Positions 17,190 through 26,808 of a DNA stretch of 64,000 bases are shown one piece after another. Position 1 is the first letter of the stretch. The number at the start of each line of letters is the position of its first letter. Source of the stretch: Hyphomicrobiales bacterium (GTDB taxonomy: Bacteria; Pseudomonadota; Alphaproteobacteria; Rhizobiales; Rhizobiaceae); the NCBI GenBank assembly GCA_900465685.1, contig UEGR01000003.1, positions 300,997 through 364,996 of the forward strand. Reading direction: 5' to 3'. The notes below the pieces were generated by a model. The model searched no databases. It saw only the letters and a list, made by a program, of their open reading frames with translations, and had not been told where the DNA came from. The translations under genes and the position numbers were made by a program.

Positions 17190-17211
17190 ATAGGAGCCAA
17201 TCGGCTCCTAT
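17190..17211 (-). terminator. Hairpin between convergent MFS and rlmE genes
   Basis: ATAGGAGCC, loop, GGCTCCTAT. On the minus strand it is followed by TTTTATT, so it is best read as the rlmE terminator; it may also stop plus-strand transcripts. Confidence 0.8.
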
Positions 17212-17220
17212 CTTGCATTG

Positions 17221-17955
17221 CTAGCCCTTGAAATCACGTGCGAGCAGGTAAAGCTCAACCGATTCCGCGCGCGATGCGGGCGGCTTGACGTGATGCACAG
17301 AGCGGAATTTCTGCTTCAGCATGGCGAGAAGCTCATTTTCCGTGCCGCCCTGAAATGTCTTGGTCAGGAAGTGACCGCCGGGCTTGAGTACTGAAACCGC
17401 AAAATCAGCCGCAACTTCGCACAGATGCACCGTGCGCAGGTGGTCGGTGCGGCGGTGTCCGGTGGTCGGCGCAGCCATATCGGAAATAACGAGATCGGGC
17501 TTGTCTCCAAGCGCTTCCATCAGTTTCTGCGGCGCTTCATCATCGAGGAAGTCCATTTCCAGAAGGATGACGCCCGGCAGCGGATCAACATGCAGATAGT
17601 CGATGCCGACTACATGCGGATCTTCGTCGGTGGAACCGACAATCTTGGCTGCTATCTGCGACCAACCGCCCGGTGCGGCACCAAGATCGATGATCTTCTG
17701 GCCCTTCTTGAGCAGATCATAGCGATCATTGATTTCGATCAGCTTGTAGGCCGCGCGCGAGCGATAGCCGTCCTGCTTGGACTTGTGCACATAGGGGTCA
17801 TTCAGGTGACGCAGCAGCCAGCGACGCGACGATTCCTTGATCGTGCCTGCCTTTTTCTTCACGCGCACGTGCAGATTGCTGGTGCCTGCACCACCGCGTC
17901 CGCCCGTTTTGGCGCCCGACTTCGTGCCGCCTTTGTTTCCGCCTGCTTTGCTCAT
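17221..17955 (-). CDS. rlmE: 23S rRNA (uridine-2552-2'-O) methyltransferase RlmE (FtsJ/RrmJ)
   Basis: RlmE methylates the 2'-hydroxyl of U2552 in the A-loop of 23S rRNA, a late step in large-subunit assembly. The 244-residue product has the SAM-binding motif [11 protein letters not shown]. The K-D-K-E catalytic set is visible in [27 protein letters not shown] and SRAESVE. The first 45 or so residues are Gly/Lys-rich and probably disordered, longer than in E. coli and common in rhizobia. It lies 33 bases downstream of the Ppx/GppA gene and is probably co-transcribed with it. Confidence 0.93.
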   Translation of the reverse strand: MSKAGGNKGGTKSGAKTGGRGGAGTSNLHVRVKKKAGTIKESSRRWLLRHLNDPYVHKSKQDGYRSRAAYKLIEINDRYDLLKKGQKIIDLGAAPGGWSQIAAKIVGSTDEDPHVVGIDYLHVDPLPGVILLEMDFLDDEAPQKLMEALGDKPDLVISDMAAPTTGHRRTDHLRTVHLCEVAADFAVSVLKPGGHFLTKTFQGGTENELLAMLKQKFRSVHHVKPPASRAESVELYLLARDFKG

Positions 17956-17988
17956 TTTCAGTTGCCTGTTCTAGCGCCAACAGCGCAT

Positions 17989-19509
17989 TTATTGGCGCAA
18001 TTGCGCGCGATTGTGCCGCCATGCGCCGTCGCGCGACATTAGTTCGGTCAGGATGCCTTCACGCAAGCCGCGATCCGCCACCAGAAGTTTTTCGCTCGGC
18101 CATACCTTGCGGATGGCATCGAGAATGGCGCAGCCCGCAAGCACCAGATCGGCCCTGTCTGCACCGATGCATGGATTTGCAACGCGCGCATCGAAATCCC
18201 AGGACAGGAGGCGGCTCGTCATCTGCGTAACATCTTCCGAGCCCATCCACATGCCATCGACACGGCGACGGTCATAGCGCTCCAGACCCAGATGAATACC
18301 CGCCAGCGTGGTAACCGTACCGGATGTGCCGAGCAAATGGAAACGCGGGCTTGAAGCCAGTTGGCCAAGGCAGTGCCGTTCGGCAAAGCTGGACAGAAGC
18401 TCGGTCACGTGACCGACCATCGCCTCGAAACTTTCCTGCGTGACATTGCGACCGCCGAAACGCTCGGCGAGCGTGACGACACCTACGGGCAGGGAGGTCC
18501 ATGCCATGATGTGTTCGGCAAGGCGCGGAGACCGGCGCTGCGAAACATCGATCAGCGCGATTTCAGAGGAACCGCCGCCGATATCGAACAAAACCACTGC
18601 TTCCGTTTCGCGCGCTACCAGTGTTCCGCAACCGGAAACGGCAAGACGTGCTTCCGTCTGGCGATCAACGATTTCCAGTTCAAGCCCGGTTTCCTCGCGA
18701 ACGCGCTCCAGAAACTCCTCACCATTCGACGCCGCACGGCAAGCCTCGGTTGCGATCAGGCGCGAACGGCGGATTTTCTTGCCGGCCAGCTTGTCACGGC
18801 AGATCTTGAGCGCTTCGATAGCGCGCTGCATGGCGTTGTCGCTCAATTTGCCGGTTGCGCTCAGCCCTTCGCCAAGCCGCACGATCCGCGAAAAAGCATC
18901 CACAACGCGAAACTGCCCCGGACGGGTCGGCGATGCGACCAGCAAGCGGCAATTGTTGGTGCCAAGGTCAAGCGCTGCATAAAGCGGAGCCTCGGCGTGG
19001 GCGTGCCGTGGCGGCTGAGCCGCGCCGTTCTTCCGCTTGGCATGCGACGAAGCCTGCGCGTGATTGTCACGACGCGGTGTTTCATGCGTGCTCTTAGGCG
19101 CGTGTTCGGCTGTCCGCGGCGCGGCATTATTCTGCTGCTGCGCCTGCTTCTTCTTGCGGGCGCGCCTGCGACGATTCGAAATTTTGCCAGGGGACTTGGC
19201 TTCCTGAAGGGTGGTATCTTCAGCAGCTTTCTGCGCGACAGCCGCTTCCGGTCGCCGTGCCGCTTTGCCACGGTGACGACGGCGCGCACGCTTCCGCTGG
19301 CTGCCGGAACCCTTGTCATCCGCTTCACTTTGCGGCTTTGGGCGTCCTGAATCGGGTGCGCTACGCGCATTCCCGGCTTCTGCAACGGCTTCCTTGCGCG
19401 GTTTGCGCTTGCCGTTAGTCGACGGATTCCGGGCTTGAGCATTTCCCGATTGTCCGCCGGACGCCCCTTGTTGCGCCTTTTCTACGGGGCGCTCCTCGGG
19501 GTTTTTCAA
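17989..19509 (-). CDS. Ppx/GppA-family phosphatase with a long basic N-terminal extension
   Basis: The C-terminal part of about 325 residues is a single actin-like ASKHA domain. It has LDLGTNNCRLLV (phosphate 1 loop), VLFDIGGGSSEIAL (phosphate 2) and LLGTSGTVTTLAG, typical of exopolyphosphatase and guanosine pentaphosphate phosphohydrolases. The C-terminal HD-like domain of full-length Ppx is absent, so this is the short form. The first 175 or so residues are low-complexity and rich in K, R, A and Q (for example SQRKRARRRHRGKAARR), probably disordered and able to bind RNA or polyphosphate. No ATG lies upstream of the domain. TTG at 19509, preceded by AAGGAT, is the best start, and a TTG at 19542 is the alternative. 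It precedes rlmE. Confidence 0.82.
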   Translation of the reverse strand: MKNPEERPVEKAQQGASGGQSGNAQARNPSTNGKRKPRKEAVAEAGNARSAPDSGRPKPQSEADDKGSGSQRKRARRRHRGKAARRPEAAVAQKAAEDTTLQEAKSPGKISNRRRRARKKKQAQQQNNAAPRTAEHAPKSTHETPRRDNHAQASSHAKRKNGAAQPPRHAHAEAPLYAALDLGTNNCRLLVASPTRPGQFRVVDAFSRIVRLGEGLSATGKLSDNAMQRAIEALKICRDKLAGKKIRRSRLIATEACRAASNGEEFLERVREETGLELEIVDRQTEARLAVSGCGTLVARETEAVVLFDIGGGSSEIALIDVSQRRSPRLAEHIMAWTSLPVGVVTLAERFGGRNVTQESFEAMVGHVTELLSSFAERHCLGQLASSPRFHLLGTSGTVTTLAGIHLGLERYDRRRVDGMWMGSEDVTQMTSRLLSWDFDARVANPCIGADRADLVLAGCAILDAIRKVWPSEKLLVADRGLREGILTELMSRDGAWRHNRAQLRQ

Positions 19510-19673
19510 GGTACTGATCCTTATAAGCGCCGCGCGAACCAAAAGGACGCAAGCAGGACGCTTGATTTATTACGTTGCCCTTAATGTAACAGCGGTTTTC
19601 TCTTTTACCAAGGGGCAGGCCGGTGAGACTCGGCGGAAAATTTCGAAAAGATCGTATGAATTGCGATAAGGTC

Positions 19674-19715
19674 AAAAACGAAAGGGCCTTCGCAAATGCG
19701 AAAGCCCTTTCCTGA
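19674..19715 (-). terminator. Terminator of the amino acid ABC operon
   Basis: On the minus strand, GAAAGGGCTTTCGCA, loop, TGCGAAGGCCCTTTC, then GTTTTT. The stem of about 14 bp begins roughly 20 bases after the ATPase stop. Confidence 0.85.
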
Positions 19716-19731
19716 AAGACAAAATGATCGG

Positions 19732-20493
19732 TCAGATGTCGTAACTATGTGCGGCGTTGATGGTCGCGACGAACTGCTTGGTACGCTCGCGGGACGGGCG
19801 CGTGAAAACATCATGTGCAGAGCCGGTTTCGACAATATTGCCTGATTCCAGAAACACAACATTCTGGGAAATCTTGGAGGCAAGGCGCAGATCGTGGGTG
19901 GCGATCACCATCGTCGTGCCTTCCTTGGCAAGCTTGCTCAACACATCCACCACTTCCGAGGCAAGTTCCGGATCGAGCGCCGAGGTGGGCTCGTCGCACA
20001 ACAACACGCGGGGCGAAGGCGCCAAAGCGCGGGCAATCGCGATGCGCTGTTGCTGTCCGCCGGACAGGGTCGACGGCCAGGCGTCGGCCTTATGCGCCAT
20101 GCCAACTTTCTGCAACAGTTCCATGGCGCGTTCGCGAGCCTTGGCCTTTGGCCATTTCAACACGGTGACAAGGCTTTCCATGACATTCTGGATCGCCGTC
20201 TGATGTGGGAACAGCTGGAAATTCTGGAACACCATGCCGGTCTGGCGGCGGATGGACTGGATGGCCTGCCAGCTTGGCTTGCGTCCCGGCTCGAACGTCA
20301 GCGTCTGTCCGCCTAGTGACAGACTGCCGGATGTGGGCACTTCAAGCAGGTTGATGCAGCGCAGGAGCGTGCTCTTGCCGCCACCTGACGGGCCGACGAG
20401 AGCGGTCACCGAGCCTTCGGAGATGGTGACATTGATGTCGTTCAGGATCACAGCGTCATCGAAACGCTTTACGATGTGTTTCAGCTCGATCAT
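19732..20493 (-). CDS. Polar amino acid ABC transporter ATP-binding protein
   Basis: A 253-residue cytoplasmic ATPase of the GlnQ/TcyC class. Motifs are Walker A GPSGGGKST, Q-loop FQNFQLFPHQTA, signature LSGGQQQR, Walker B VLLCDEPTSALD and H-loop THDLRLA. Its ATG overlaps the permease stop by four bases. It is the third gene of an operon running binding protein, permease, ATPase, ended by a clear terminator. Confidence 0.9.
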   Translation of the reverse strand: MIELKHIVKRFDDAVILNDINVTISEGSVTALVGPSGGGKSTLLRCINLLEVPTSGSLSLGGQTLTFEPGRKPSWQAIQSIRRQTGMVFQNFQLFPHQTAIQNVMESLVTVLKWPKAKARERAMELLQKVGMAHKADAWPSTLSGGQQQRIAIARALAPSPRVLLCDEPTSALDPELASEVVDVLSKLAKEGTTMVIATHDLRLASKISQNVVFLESGNIVETGSAHDVFTRPSRERTKQFVATINAAHSYDI

Positions 20494-21170
20494 GCGTTTG
20501 TCTCCAGCGTGCCGCCATAACGCCCGAAGCGTCGCTCAAGCCGTACCTGAAGGGCAGACAGAATCGAACTCAGCGCCAGATAGATCAGCGCGGCTTCGAT
20601 ATAGAGGATCAGCGGTTCGTAGGTCGTGGCGACGATGCGCTGTGCCGACTGGAAAAGCTCCGGCACGGTGATTGCGGCGGCGAGCGACGTATCTTTCACA
20701 AGTGAAATGAACGTATTGGAAAGCGGCGGCACGGCGATTCTGGTCGCCTGTGGCAACACGGTGCGGATCAGCGCCTGACGCCAGCTCATGCCGATGGAAT
20801 AGGCGGCTTCCCACTGGCCCTTGGGCACGGACGAGATGACCGCGCGGATGATTTCCGAACTATAGGCGCCGACATTCAACGTGAAGCCGATGAGGGCTGC
20901 CGGGAATGCATCGAGATAGATGCCCATGCTCGGCAGGCCGTAGAAGATCACGAAAAGCTGCACCAGCAGCGGCGTGCCACGGAAAATCCAGACATAGAAG
21001 CGCGCAATCGATGAGAGCCAGACCGGAGCGAATAGCCGGACGAGAGCCGTCAACAGCGCCAGCGCCAGACCGAAGATGAAGGACAGCAAGGTCAGTGGAA
21101 TGGTGAAGATCAGCCCCGCCCAGAGAAGGGTCGGAAGCGACTCGATCATGAGTTGTAGCCAGTCAGGCAC
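20490..21170 (-). CDS. Polar amino acid ABC transporter permease
   Basis: An inner-membrane permease of 226 residues of the HisM/GlnP/TcyL type with four to five spans. The EAA-type loop includes EAAYSIGMSWRQALIRTVLP, and NVGAYSSEIIRAVISSVPKG is the hallmark of the polar amino acid class. The start is a GTG at 21170 with a weak ribosome binding site; an in-frame ATG at 21149 is the alternative. It lies about 190 bases downstream of the binding-protein gene, past a terminator-type hairpin. Confidence 0.88.
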   Translation of the reverse strand: MPDWLQLMIESLPTLLWAGLIFTIPLTLLSFIFGLALALLTALVRLFAPVWLSSIARFYVWIFRGTPLLVQLFVIFYGLPSMGIYLDAFPAALIGFTLNVGAYSSEIIRAVISSVPKGQWEAAYSIGMSWRQALIRTVLPQATRIAVPPLSNTFISLVKDTSLAAAITVPELFQSAQRIVATTYEPLILYIEAALIYLALSSILSALQVRLERRFGRYGGTLETNA

Positions 21171-21308
21171 CGGGTTCGGCTCCTTGGAACGAAAAGCAGT
21201 GTCGGTTCAAACCGAGATGATCAGGCACCGGAAAGGTACGTTCATTCATCTTATACAGTTTATGGAAAGCGAACTTGAAAATTTATTCGGAATAAATTTC
21301 TACATACA

Positions 21309-21340
21309 CAAAAAAGAAGCCGGAATCCTGTTCCGGCTTC
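21309..21340 (-). terminator. Hairpin after the amino acid binding-protein gene
   Basis: On the minus strand GAAGCCGGAA, CAGGA, TTCCGGCTTC, then TTTTTTG. It is a strong intrinsic terminator within the operon, probably giving partial read-through so that the binding protein is made in excess. Confidence 0.88.
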
Positions 21341-21362
21341 TCTATTTCCGGCGTTCAGGAGC

Positions 21363-22136
21363 TTACTTGGAAACGTCCTGACCGAAATACTTCTGTGCGA
21401 TCTTGTCGTAGGTGCCATCGGCCTTGATGTCGTCCAGCGCCTTGTTGATGGCTGCAACGAGATCGTCGTCGCCCTTGCGAACGATGATGCCCGAAGCGTC
21501 AGCGTTTTCCTTCTCGGCCACGATCTTGACCGGAGCCTTGGGCTGATGCTTCTTGAAGTCGAGGAAGGACAGGCTGTCATTGAGCGTCGCATCGGCGCGG
21601 CCCGTCAGAACGAGCTGGATCGACTGATCGAAACCGTCGGTAGCCACAAGTTCCGCGCCGGCTTCCTTGGCGATTTTGCCGTAGTTGCTGGTGAGCGACT
21701 GTGCCGACTTCTTGCCCTTCAGATCGGCAAAATCCTTGATCGTGTCGTTCTTGTCGTTGACGATCAGGACAACCTTGGAAACGATGTAAGGGTTGGAGAA
21801 GTTGAACTTCTTCTTGCGCTCTTCGGTGATGCCGACCTGATTGATGACGGCATCGTAACGGTTGACGTCGAGACCGGCGATGAGGCCATCCCACTTGCCT
21901 TCGACGAATTCCGGCTTGACGCCGAGCTTGGCAGCCACGGCTTCACCGATTTCCACGTCGAAGCCGACGAGCTTGTTGTCCTTGTCGTGATAGGTGAAAG
22001 GCGCATAGGTGCCTTCGGTGCCGATCTTCAGAACGCCCGCCGACTTGATGGCGTCGAGATTTTCTCCGGCCATTGCGCCGGTGAAGAGAGCTGCCTGAAT
22101 GATGCCTGCGGTAGCGATGATCTGAGCGAATTTCAT
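21363..22136 (-). CDS. Polar amino acid (cystine-type) ABC transporter binding protein
   Basis: A 257-residue periplasmic protein with a signal peptide cut near GAMAGEN (about residue 23). The mature part follows the family pattern: GVLKIGTEGTYAPFTYHD, then GFDVEIGEAVAAKLGVKPEF and WDGLIAGLDVNRYDAVINQV. The wording is closest to cystine and general amino acid binders (FliY/TcyJ type), but specificity cannot be fixed from sequence. It heads the three-gene operon. A 7-bp inverted repeat about 90 bases upstream may be its operator. Confidence 0.88.
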   Translation of the reverse strand: MKFAQIIATAGIIQAALFTGAMAGENLDAIKSAGVLKIGTEGTYAPFTYHDKDNKLVGFDVEIGEAVAAKLGVKPEFVEGKWDGLIAGLDVNRYDAVINQVGITEERKKKFNFSNPYIVSKVVLIVNDKNDTIKDFADLKGKKSAQSLTSNYGKIAKEAGAELVATDGFDQSIQLVLTGRADATLNDSLSFLDFKKHQPKAPVKIVAEKENADASGIIVRKGDDDLVAAINKALDDIKADGTYDKIAQKYFGQDVSK

Positions 22137-22224
22137 TTTCGGTATCCGTGAACTGGTTGATGTTCTATTGATCGCAGAAATTTAATTCTAAAGATGCGTC
22201 CAAAACGACCATTAAGGCACAATT

Positions 22225-22243
22225 ATTAGGATGTGTTCCTAAT
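22225..22243. promoter_or_regulatory. Inverted repeat upstream of the amino acid transporter
   Basis: ATTAGGA-TGTGT-TCCTAAT, perfect 7-bp arms with a 5-base spacer, in AT-rich sequence about 90 bases before the binding-protein ATG. It has the form of an operator for a dimeric regulator, but no candidate regulator is adjacent. Confidence 0.4.
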
Positions 22244-22353
22244 TATAAGACGAATTTGGGTGAATAATTCTAACATTTTCCAGTGAGGATCGGAAGGGTG
22301 GAAAAAGCATTCGCTTTCCTCTTATCCATCGGCCGATTTTGCCTCGTTTGAAT

Positions 22354-22386
22354 GCAAAACGCCGCCAGAATTTTAGCTGGCGGCGG
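22354..22386 (-). terminator. Terminator of the 5-oxoprolinase gene
   Basis: On the minus strand a CGCCGCCAG/CTGGCGGCG stem, followed by TTTTG, starting 38 bases after the stop codon. Confidence 0.85.
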
Positions 22387-22423
22387 TTCGTTTATCCATG
22401 GATTGGAAGGTTAGGGGAACGAT

Positions 22424-25400
22424 TTACTCCGGCTTGCCAAAACCACCGCCGGTCGGCGTGGTGACGGTGAAGGCTTCACCTGCTTCCAGAACAGTCTGGT
22501 CGCAATTGCCGAGCACATCGACAGAACCATCCTTGCGGCGCACTTCGTTGCGACCGGTTTGACCGGCTTCGCCGCCGTCCAGACCGAACGGCGCTACGCG
22601 GCGATGGCCGGAGAGAATGGCGAATTCGAGCGTCTTCAGCGCGCGGATCGTGCGCTTGGTGCCATCGCCCGCATGCCATTTGCCCTTTCCGCCGGAACCT
22701 TCGCGAATATGGAAGTCTTCCAGTAAAACCGGGAAACGGGTTTCCAGAATTTCCGGGTCGGTCAGGCGCGAATTGGTCATGTGGGTGTGCACGGCATCGG
22801 CACCATTGAAACCGGGACCGGCGGGTGCACCGGAACAGATGGTTTCGTAATACTGATATTCGTCATTGCCGAAGGTCAGATTGTTCATGGTGCCTTGTGC
22901 TGCGGCCATTGCCTTGGTCGCGCCGAACAGGCAGTTGGTGACGGCCTGGCTGACCTCGACATTGCCTGCCACGACCGCCGCCGGATATTGCGGCGAGAGC
23001 ATCGAGCCTTCCGGCACAACGATCCTGATCGGTCGCAGGCAGCCGGCATTCATCGGAATGTCGCCTTCGACCAGCACGCGGAAGACATAGAGCACAGCCG
23101 CGCGGGTGACGGGTTCCGGCGCGTTGAAGTTGTCGGAACGCTGCTCCGACGTGCCGGTGAAATCGACCGTCGCTTCGCGTTTTTCCTTATCGATGGTGAC
23201 ACGCACCTCGATCTGGCAGCCCTGGTCCATCTCATAGGTGAAGTGACCGTCTGGCAGCTTGTCGAGCACGCGGCGCACGCTTTCGGCGGCATTGTCCTGA
23301 ACGTGGCCCATATAGGCTTTCACGACATCCTCGCCGAAAAGACCGATCATCTTTTTCAGTTCGGCAACGCCCTTTTCGTTGGCGGCGATCTGCGCCTTCA
23401 GATCGTTGACGTTCTGCGTCAGGTTACGGACAGGGTAGGTGGCGCCAGTCAGCAGAGCGGCGAGCGCCTCTTCACGGAAGGTGCCGCGATCCACCAGCTT
23501 GAAATTGTCGATATAGACGCCTTCCTGCTCGATATTGACCGCAAGCGGCGACATGGAACCCGGCGCAATGCCGCCAATATCCGCATGGTGGCCACGGCTT
23601 GCGACCCAGAAGCGGATTTCGCGATTATCGTCATCGAAAACCGGCGTGCAGACGGTGAGGTCGGGCAGATGGGTGCCGCCATTATAAGGCGCGTTGATGA
23701 GAAACACATCGCCCGGCTTGATGTCGCTGTTTTCGCGGATGGCGGTGGCGACCGATGCGTCCATGGAGCCGAGATGCACCGGCATATGCGGCGCATTGGC
23801 GACAAGATTGCCTGCCGCGTCGAAAACCGCGCAGGAAAAGTCCAGACGTTCCTTGATGTTCACTGAATAGGCGGTGTTCTGAAGCGTCACGCCCATCTGC
23901 TCGGCAATGGACATGAAGAGATTATTGAAAATCTCCAGCATGACCGGATCGGCTTCGGTGCCGATGGCCGTGCGCACGGGCAGCGCCTTGATGCGCGTCA
24001 GCACCACATGGTCATGCGCGGTCAGGCGAGCCTGCCAGCCATCTTCGATAACAATGGTCTGGTTCTTCTCAATAATGATCGCCGGGCCAGTGACAGTCTG
24101 GCCGCGCTGCATCTGTTCGCGCAAGACGACGCCCGCATCGTGCAACTCGCCTTGCGAGAAGAAGCGTGTCCGCTTGGCGGTTGCGGCTTCCAGATCGCTA
24201 TCGAGCGATTGGGCGCTTTCGGTCTCGCCTGCGCCACCGCCCACGGCTTCAACTTCCACGGCATCGATAACGAGAGCCTTGTTTTCAGCAATGAAGCCGA
24301 ACCGGCGCTTATGGGCAGCTTCGAATTCGGCGCGAAGGCGATCAGCATTGTCCTCTGCCGGGAAGGTGGCCTCAATGGACAGCACCGTGTCGGTGCCCGC
24401 ATAACGGATATGCGCGCGCAGATGACGCTGCACGGCTGCGGCCTCGATGCCCTGGGTCAGAAGCTCGGCAACGCATTCCTGCGCCAGTTCTTCACCCAGT
24501 TCCTTCAGAGCTGCAGGCGCTGCTGGATCAAGTGCGACGCCAAGCGCCTTTTGACGGGTGGCGCGAATATCAGCCAGACCCATGCCATAGGCCGAAAGCA
24601 GACCAGACATCGGATGGAGAAGAATATTCTTCATTCCAAGTGCATCGGCTACGAGGCAGGCGTGCTGACCGCCAGCGCCACCGAAACAGTTGAGCGCATA
24701 GCGCGTCACATCATAGCCGCGCTGGACGGAAATTTTCTTGATCGCCTCGACCATATTGGCAACCGCAATGCGGATGAAGCCGTCGGCAACTGCTTCCGGT
24801 GAACGGCCATCGCCGATTTCGGCTGCGAGCGCGGTGAAGAGTTCACGCACCCGTTCCACATCAAGCGGCTGGTTCTGTTCGGGACCAAAGATCGCCGGGA
24901 AGAATTCCGGCAACAGCTTGCCCAGCATGACATTGGCGTCGGTGACGGCGAGCGGTCCGCCATTGCGGTAGCAGGCCGGGCCGGGATTGGCGCCTGCCGA
25001 ATCCGGGCCGACGCGGAAACGTCCGGCATCGTAATGCAGGATCGAGCCACCACCTGCGGCGACCGTGTGGATCAGCATCATGGGCGCGCGAACGCGCACC
25101 CCGGCAACTTCGGTTTCGAAAGCGCGTTCATATTCACCATCAAAATGCGCGACGTCTGTGGAGGTGCCGCCCATGTCGAAGCCGATGACTTTCGGGAAGC
25201 CAGCCGTTTCGCCGGTACGGGCGAGGCCGACAACGCCGCCTGCCGGGCCGGACAGGATCGCATCCTTGCCCTGAAACAGATCGGCTGCCGTGAGGCCACC
25301 CGATGACATCATGAACATGACGCGTGCGCCGGTGCGCTCGACATCCAGTTCGTTGGATACTTGCTCAACATAACGGCGGAGAACGGGCGACAGATAGGCA

Positions 25401-26047
25401 TCGACGACCGTGGTATCGCCACGCCCGACCAGCTTGATCAGTGGGGAAACCTCGTGGCTAACGGAGACCTGTTCAAAGTCGAGACCGCGCGCAATGCGAG
25501 CAATTTCAGCCTCATGCGCGGGAAACTTATAAGCATGCATGAGGGCGATAGCGACGGACTTGTAGCCCTGTTCCTTCAACGCAACCAGTGCTGCTTCGGC
25601 CTCAGAGGAATCGAGCGCCGTTTCAACTGTGCCGTCTGCCTGAACGCGTTCGTTCAGCTCCACGACCTTTTCATAAAGCGCTTCCGGCTTGATGATTTCG
25701 GTCGCAAAGATGTTCTTGCGCTCCTGATAGCCAATGCGCAGCGCATCGCGAAAACCCTTGGTGGTGACAAGAGCCAGCCGCTCGCCCTTGCGCTCGAGAA
25801 GCGCATTGGTCGCGACCGTCGTGCCCATGCGAACTTCGCCGATGATTCCGGCGGGAACCGCTTCGCCGGTCTCGAGGCCAAGATGCAGGCGAATGCCGTG
25901 AACGGCGGCATCCTTATAGGCAGACGGGTTTTCGGAGAGAACCTTGCGTGCATGGAGCTGGCCCTGCGGATCCCGCCCGATGACGTCCGTAAACGTACCG
26001 CCGCGGTCGATCCAGAAGTCCCATACTCCGCGTCCCGTTCCGCTCAT
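22424..26047 (-). CDS. 5-oxoprolinase (ATP-hydrolysing), fused HyuA-HyuB type
   Basis: The enzyme opens 5-oxoproline (pyroglutamate) to glutamate at the cost of ATP, a step of gamma-glutamyl compound recycling. The 1207-residue product has the full fused form. The N-terminal half is HyuA-like, with [16 protein letters not shown] at about 13-28, [16 protein letters not shown] and [20 protein letters not shown]. The C-terminal half is HyuB-like, with [31 protein letters not shown] and [12 protein letters not shown]. The start at 26047 has GAGGGAG upstream; a longer frame to 26122 runs into the regulatory region. It is divergent from a MarR-type regulator and peptide transporter genes, which suggests use of pyroglutamate released from imported peptides. 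Hydantoinase activity is the alternative. Confidence 0.9.
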   Translation of the reverse strand: MSGTGRGVWDFWIDRGGTFTDVIGRDPQGQLHARKVLSENPSAYKDAAVHGIRLHLGLETGEAVPAGIIGEVRMGTTVATNALLERKGERLALVTTKGFRDALRIGYQERKNIFATEIIKPEALYEKVVELNERVQADGTVETALDSSEAEAALVALKEQGYKSVAIALMHAYKFPAHEAEIARIARGLDFEQVSVSHEVSPLIKLVGRGDTTVVDAYLSPVLRRYVEQVSNELDVERTGARVMFMMSSGGLTAADLFQGKDAILSGPAGGVVGLARTGETAGFPKVIGFDMGGTSTDVAHFDGEYERAFETEVAGVRVRAPMMLIHTVAAGGGSILHYDAGRFRVGPDSAGANPGPACYRNGGPLAVTDANVMLGKLLPEFFPAIFGPEQNQPLDVERVRELFTALAAEIGDGRSPEAVADGFIRIAVANMVEAIKKISVQRGYDVTRYALNCFGGAGGQHACLVADALGMKNILLHPMSGLLSAYGMGLADIRATRQKALGVALDPAAPAALKELGEELAQECVAELLTQGIEAAAVQRHLRAHIRYAGTDTVLSIEATFPAEDNADRLRAEFEAAHKRRFGFIAENKALVIDAVEVEAVGGGAGETESAQSLDSDLEAATAKRTRFFSQGELHDAGVVLREQMQRGQTVTGPAIIIEKNQTIVIEDGWQARLTAHDHVVLTRIKALPVRTAIGTEADPVMLEIFNNLFMSIAEQMGVTLQNTAYSVNIKERLDFSCAVFDAAGNLVANAPHMPVHLGSMDASVATAIRENSDIKPGDVFLINAPYNGGTHLPDLTVCTPVFDDDNREIRFWVASRGHHADIGGIAPGSMSPLAVNIEQEGVYIDNFKLVDRGTFREEALAALLTGATYPVRNLTQNVNDLKAQIAANEKGVAELKKMIGLFGEDVVKAYMGHVQDNAAESVRRVLDKLPDGHFTYEMDQGCQIEVRVTIDKEKREATVDFTGTSEQRSDNFNAPEPVTRAAVLYVFRVLVEGDIPMNAGCLRPIRIVVPEGSMLSPQYPAAVVAGNVEVSQAVTNCLFGATKAMAAAQGTMNNLTFGNDEYQYYETICSGAPAGPGFNGADAVHTHMTNSRLTDPEILETRFPVLLEDFHIREGSGGKGKWHAGDGTKRTIRALKTLEFAILSGHRRVAPFGLDGGEAGQTGRNEVRRKDGSVDVLGNCDQTVLEAGEAFTVTTPTGGGFGKPE

Positions 26048-26120
26048 CGCTGGCTCCCTCACACAAAATTCCAGATGCATTGAGTTGTGTATTCTGAAAA
26101 CACTTCTGAAATTGATAGTC

Positions 26121-26140
26121 ACATTTTATTGACAAAATGT
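26121..26140. promoter_or_regulatory. Palindrome between 5-oxoprolinase and MarR-type genes
   Basis: ACATTTT-ATTGAC-AAAATGT has perfect 7-bp arms, and its centre overlaps a TTGACA that could be a -35 element of the plus-strand operon. Its position in the divergent spacer, about 75 bases from the 5-oxoprolinase start and 46 from the regulator start, suits an operator for the adjacent regulator. Confidence 0.5.
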
Positions 26141-26186
26141 CGATAAGATGATGACATAAAATTCACATAAAAGCGGGAGCGTCAAA

Positions 26187-26795
26187 ATGGGTAAAGATAA
26201 GGCTTTTGAGGAAGAGCCTAAAACCGGAGACGAAATGCACGAGGCTGGCTTCGATGAAGTCACGCTGCCCAAGCATTTGCGCCCGGTTGCCTCGATAGGC
26301 CCCATTGTTTCGTCCGCGCATCTGGCTGAAGGCGGTTCGCCCGGCATGTCCGAGGTTGAATATGGCCTCATTCTCGCATCGCACGCCTTTTCACGCTGGA
26401 TGGTTCGCTGCATGGCCGCGGCGGGATTGCCGGGGCTTTCGCCCATTGAAGTGTTGATTCTTCATTCGATCCGTCACCGCGACCGCGAGAAGAAGCTTGC
26501 CGATATCTGCCTCGTTCTCGACATTGAAGACACGCATATTGCCACCTATGCCATTCGCAAGCTTGAAAATGCTGGCTTGCTGACGACCGGCAAGGCGGCA
26601 AAGGAAAAGACGGTGAAGATCACCGCCAAGGGCGCCGACGCCTGCGCGCGCTATGCGCAGATTCGCGAGCGTCTTCTCGTCGATTCCACGGCCAATGCAC
26701 GCCCATCGGAAGAAACGCTTTCCGAAGTGGCTGCCCTTTTGCGCTTCATGTCCGGCGCATTCAATCAGGCCACGCGGTCTGCCATCACACTTTAA
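26187..26795 (+). CDS. MarR-like winged-helix regulator
   Basis: A 202-residue DNA-binding protein. After a charged, variable N-terminus of about 60 residues comes a MarR-type core. It has LSPIEVLILHSIRHRDREKK, then KLADICLVLDIEDTHIATYA (recognition helix) and KLENAGLLTTGKAAKEKTVK (wing), with a long helical dimer segment at the C-terminus. The ATG has GGGAG about nine bases upstream. The next gene starts 13 bases after the stop, so the regulator leads the transporter operon. It probably controls itself, the transporter and the divergent 5-oxoprolinase through the palindrome in the spacer; the ligand is unknown. Confidence 0.82.
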   Translation: MGKDKAFEEEPKTGDEMHEAGFDEVTLPKHLRPVASIGPIVSSAHLAEGGSPGMSEVEYGLILASHAFSRWMVRCMAAAGLPGLSPIEVLILHSIRHRDREKKLADICLVLDIEDTHIATYAIRKLENAGLLTTGKAAKEKTVKITAKGADACARYAQIRERLLVDSTANARPSEETLSEVAALLRFMSGAFNQATRSAITL

Positions 26796-26808
26796 GAGGG
26801 TTGAAAGT

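Noticed and set aside
26653-26808. In-phase extension of the peptide ABC ATPase into the regulator gene
   Set aside because: It would overlap the regulator by over 140 bases and adds no ATPase homology; a TTG behind GAGGG fits better.
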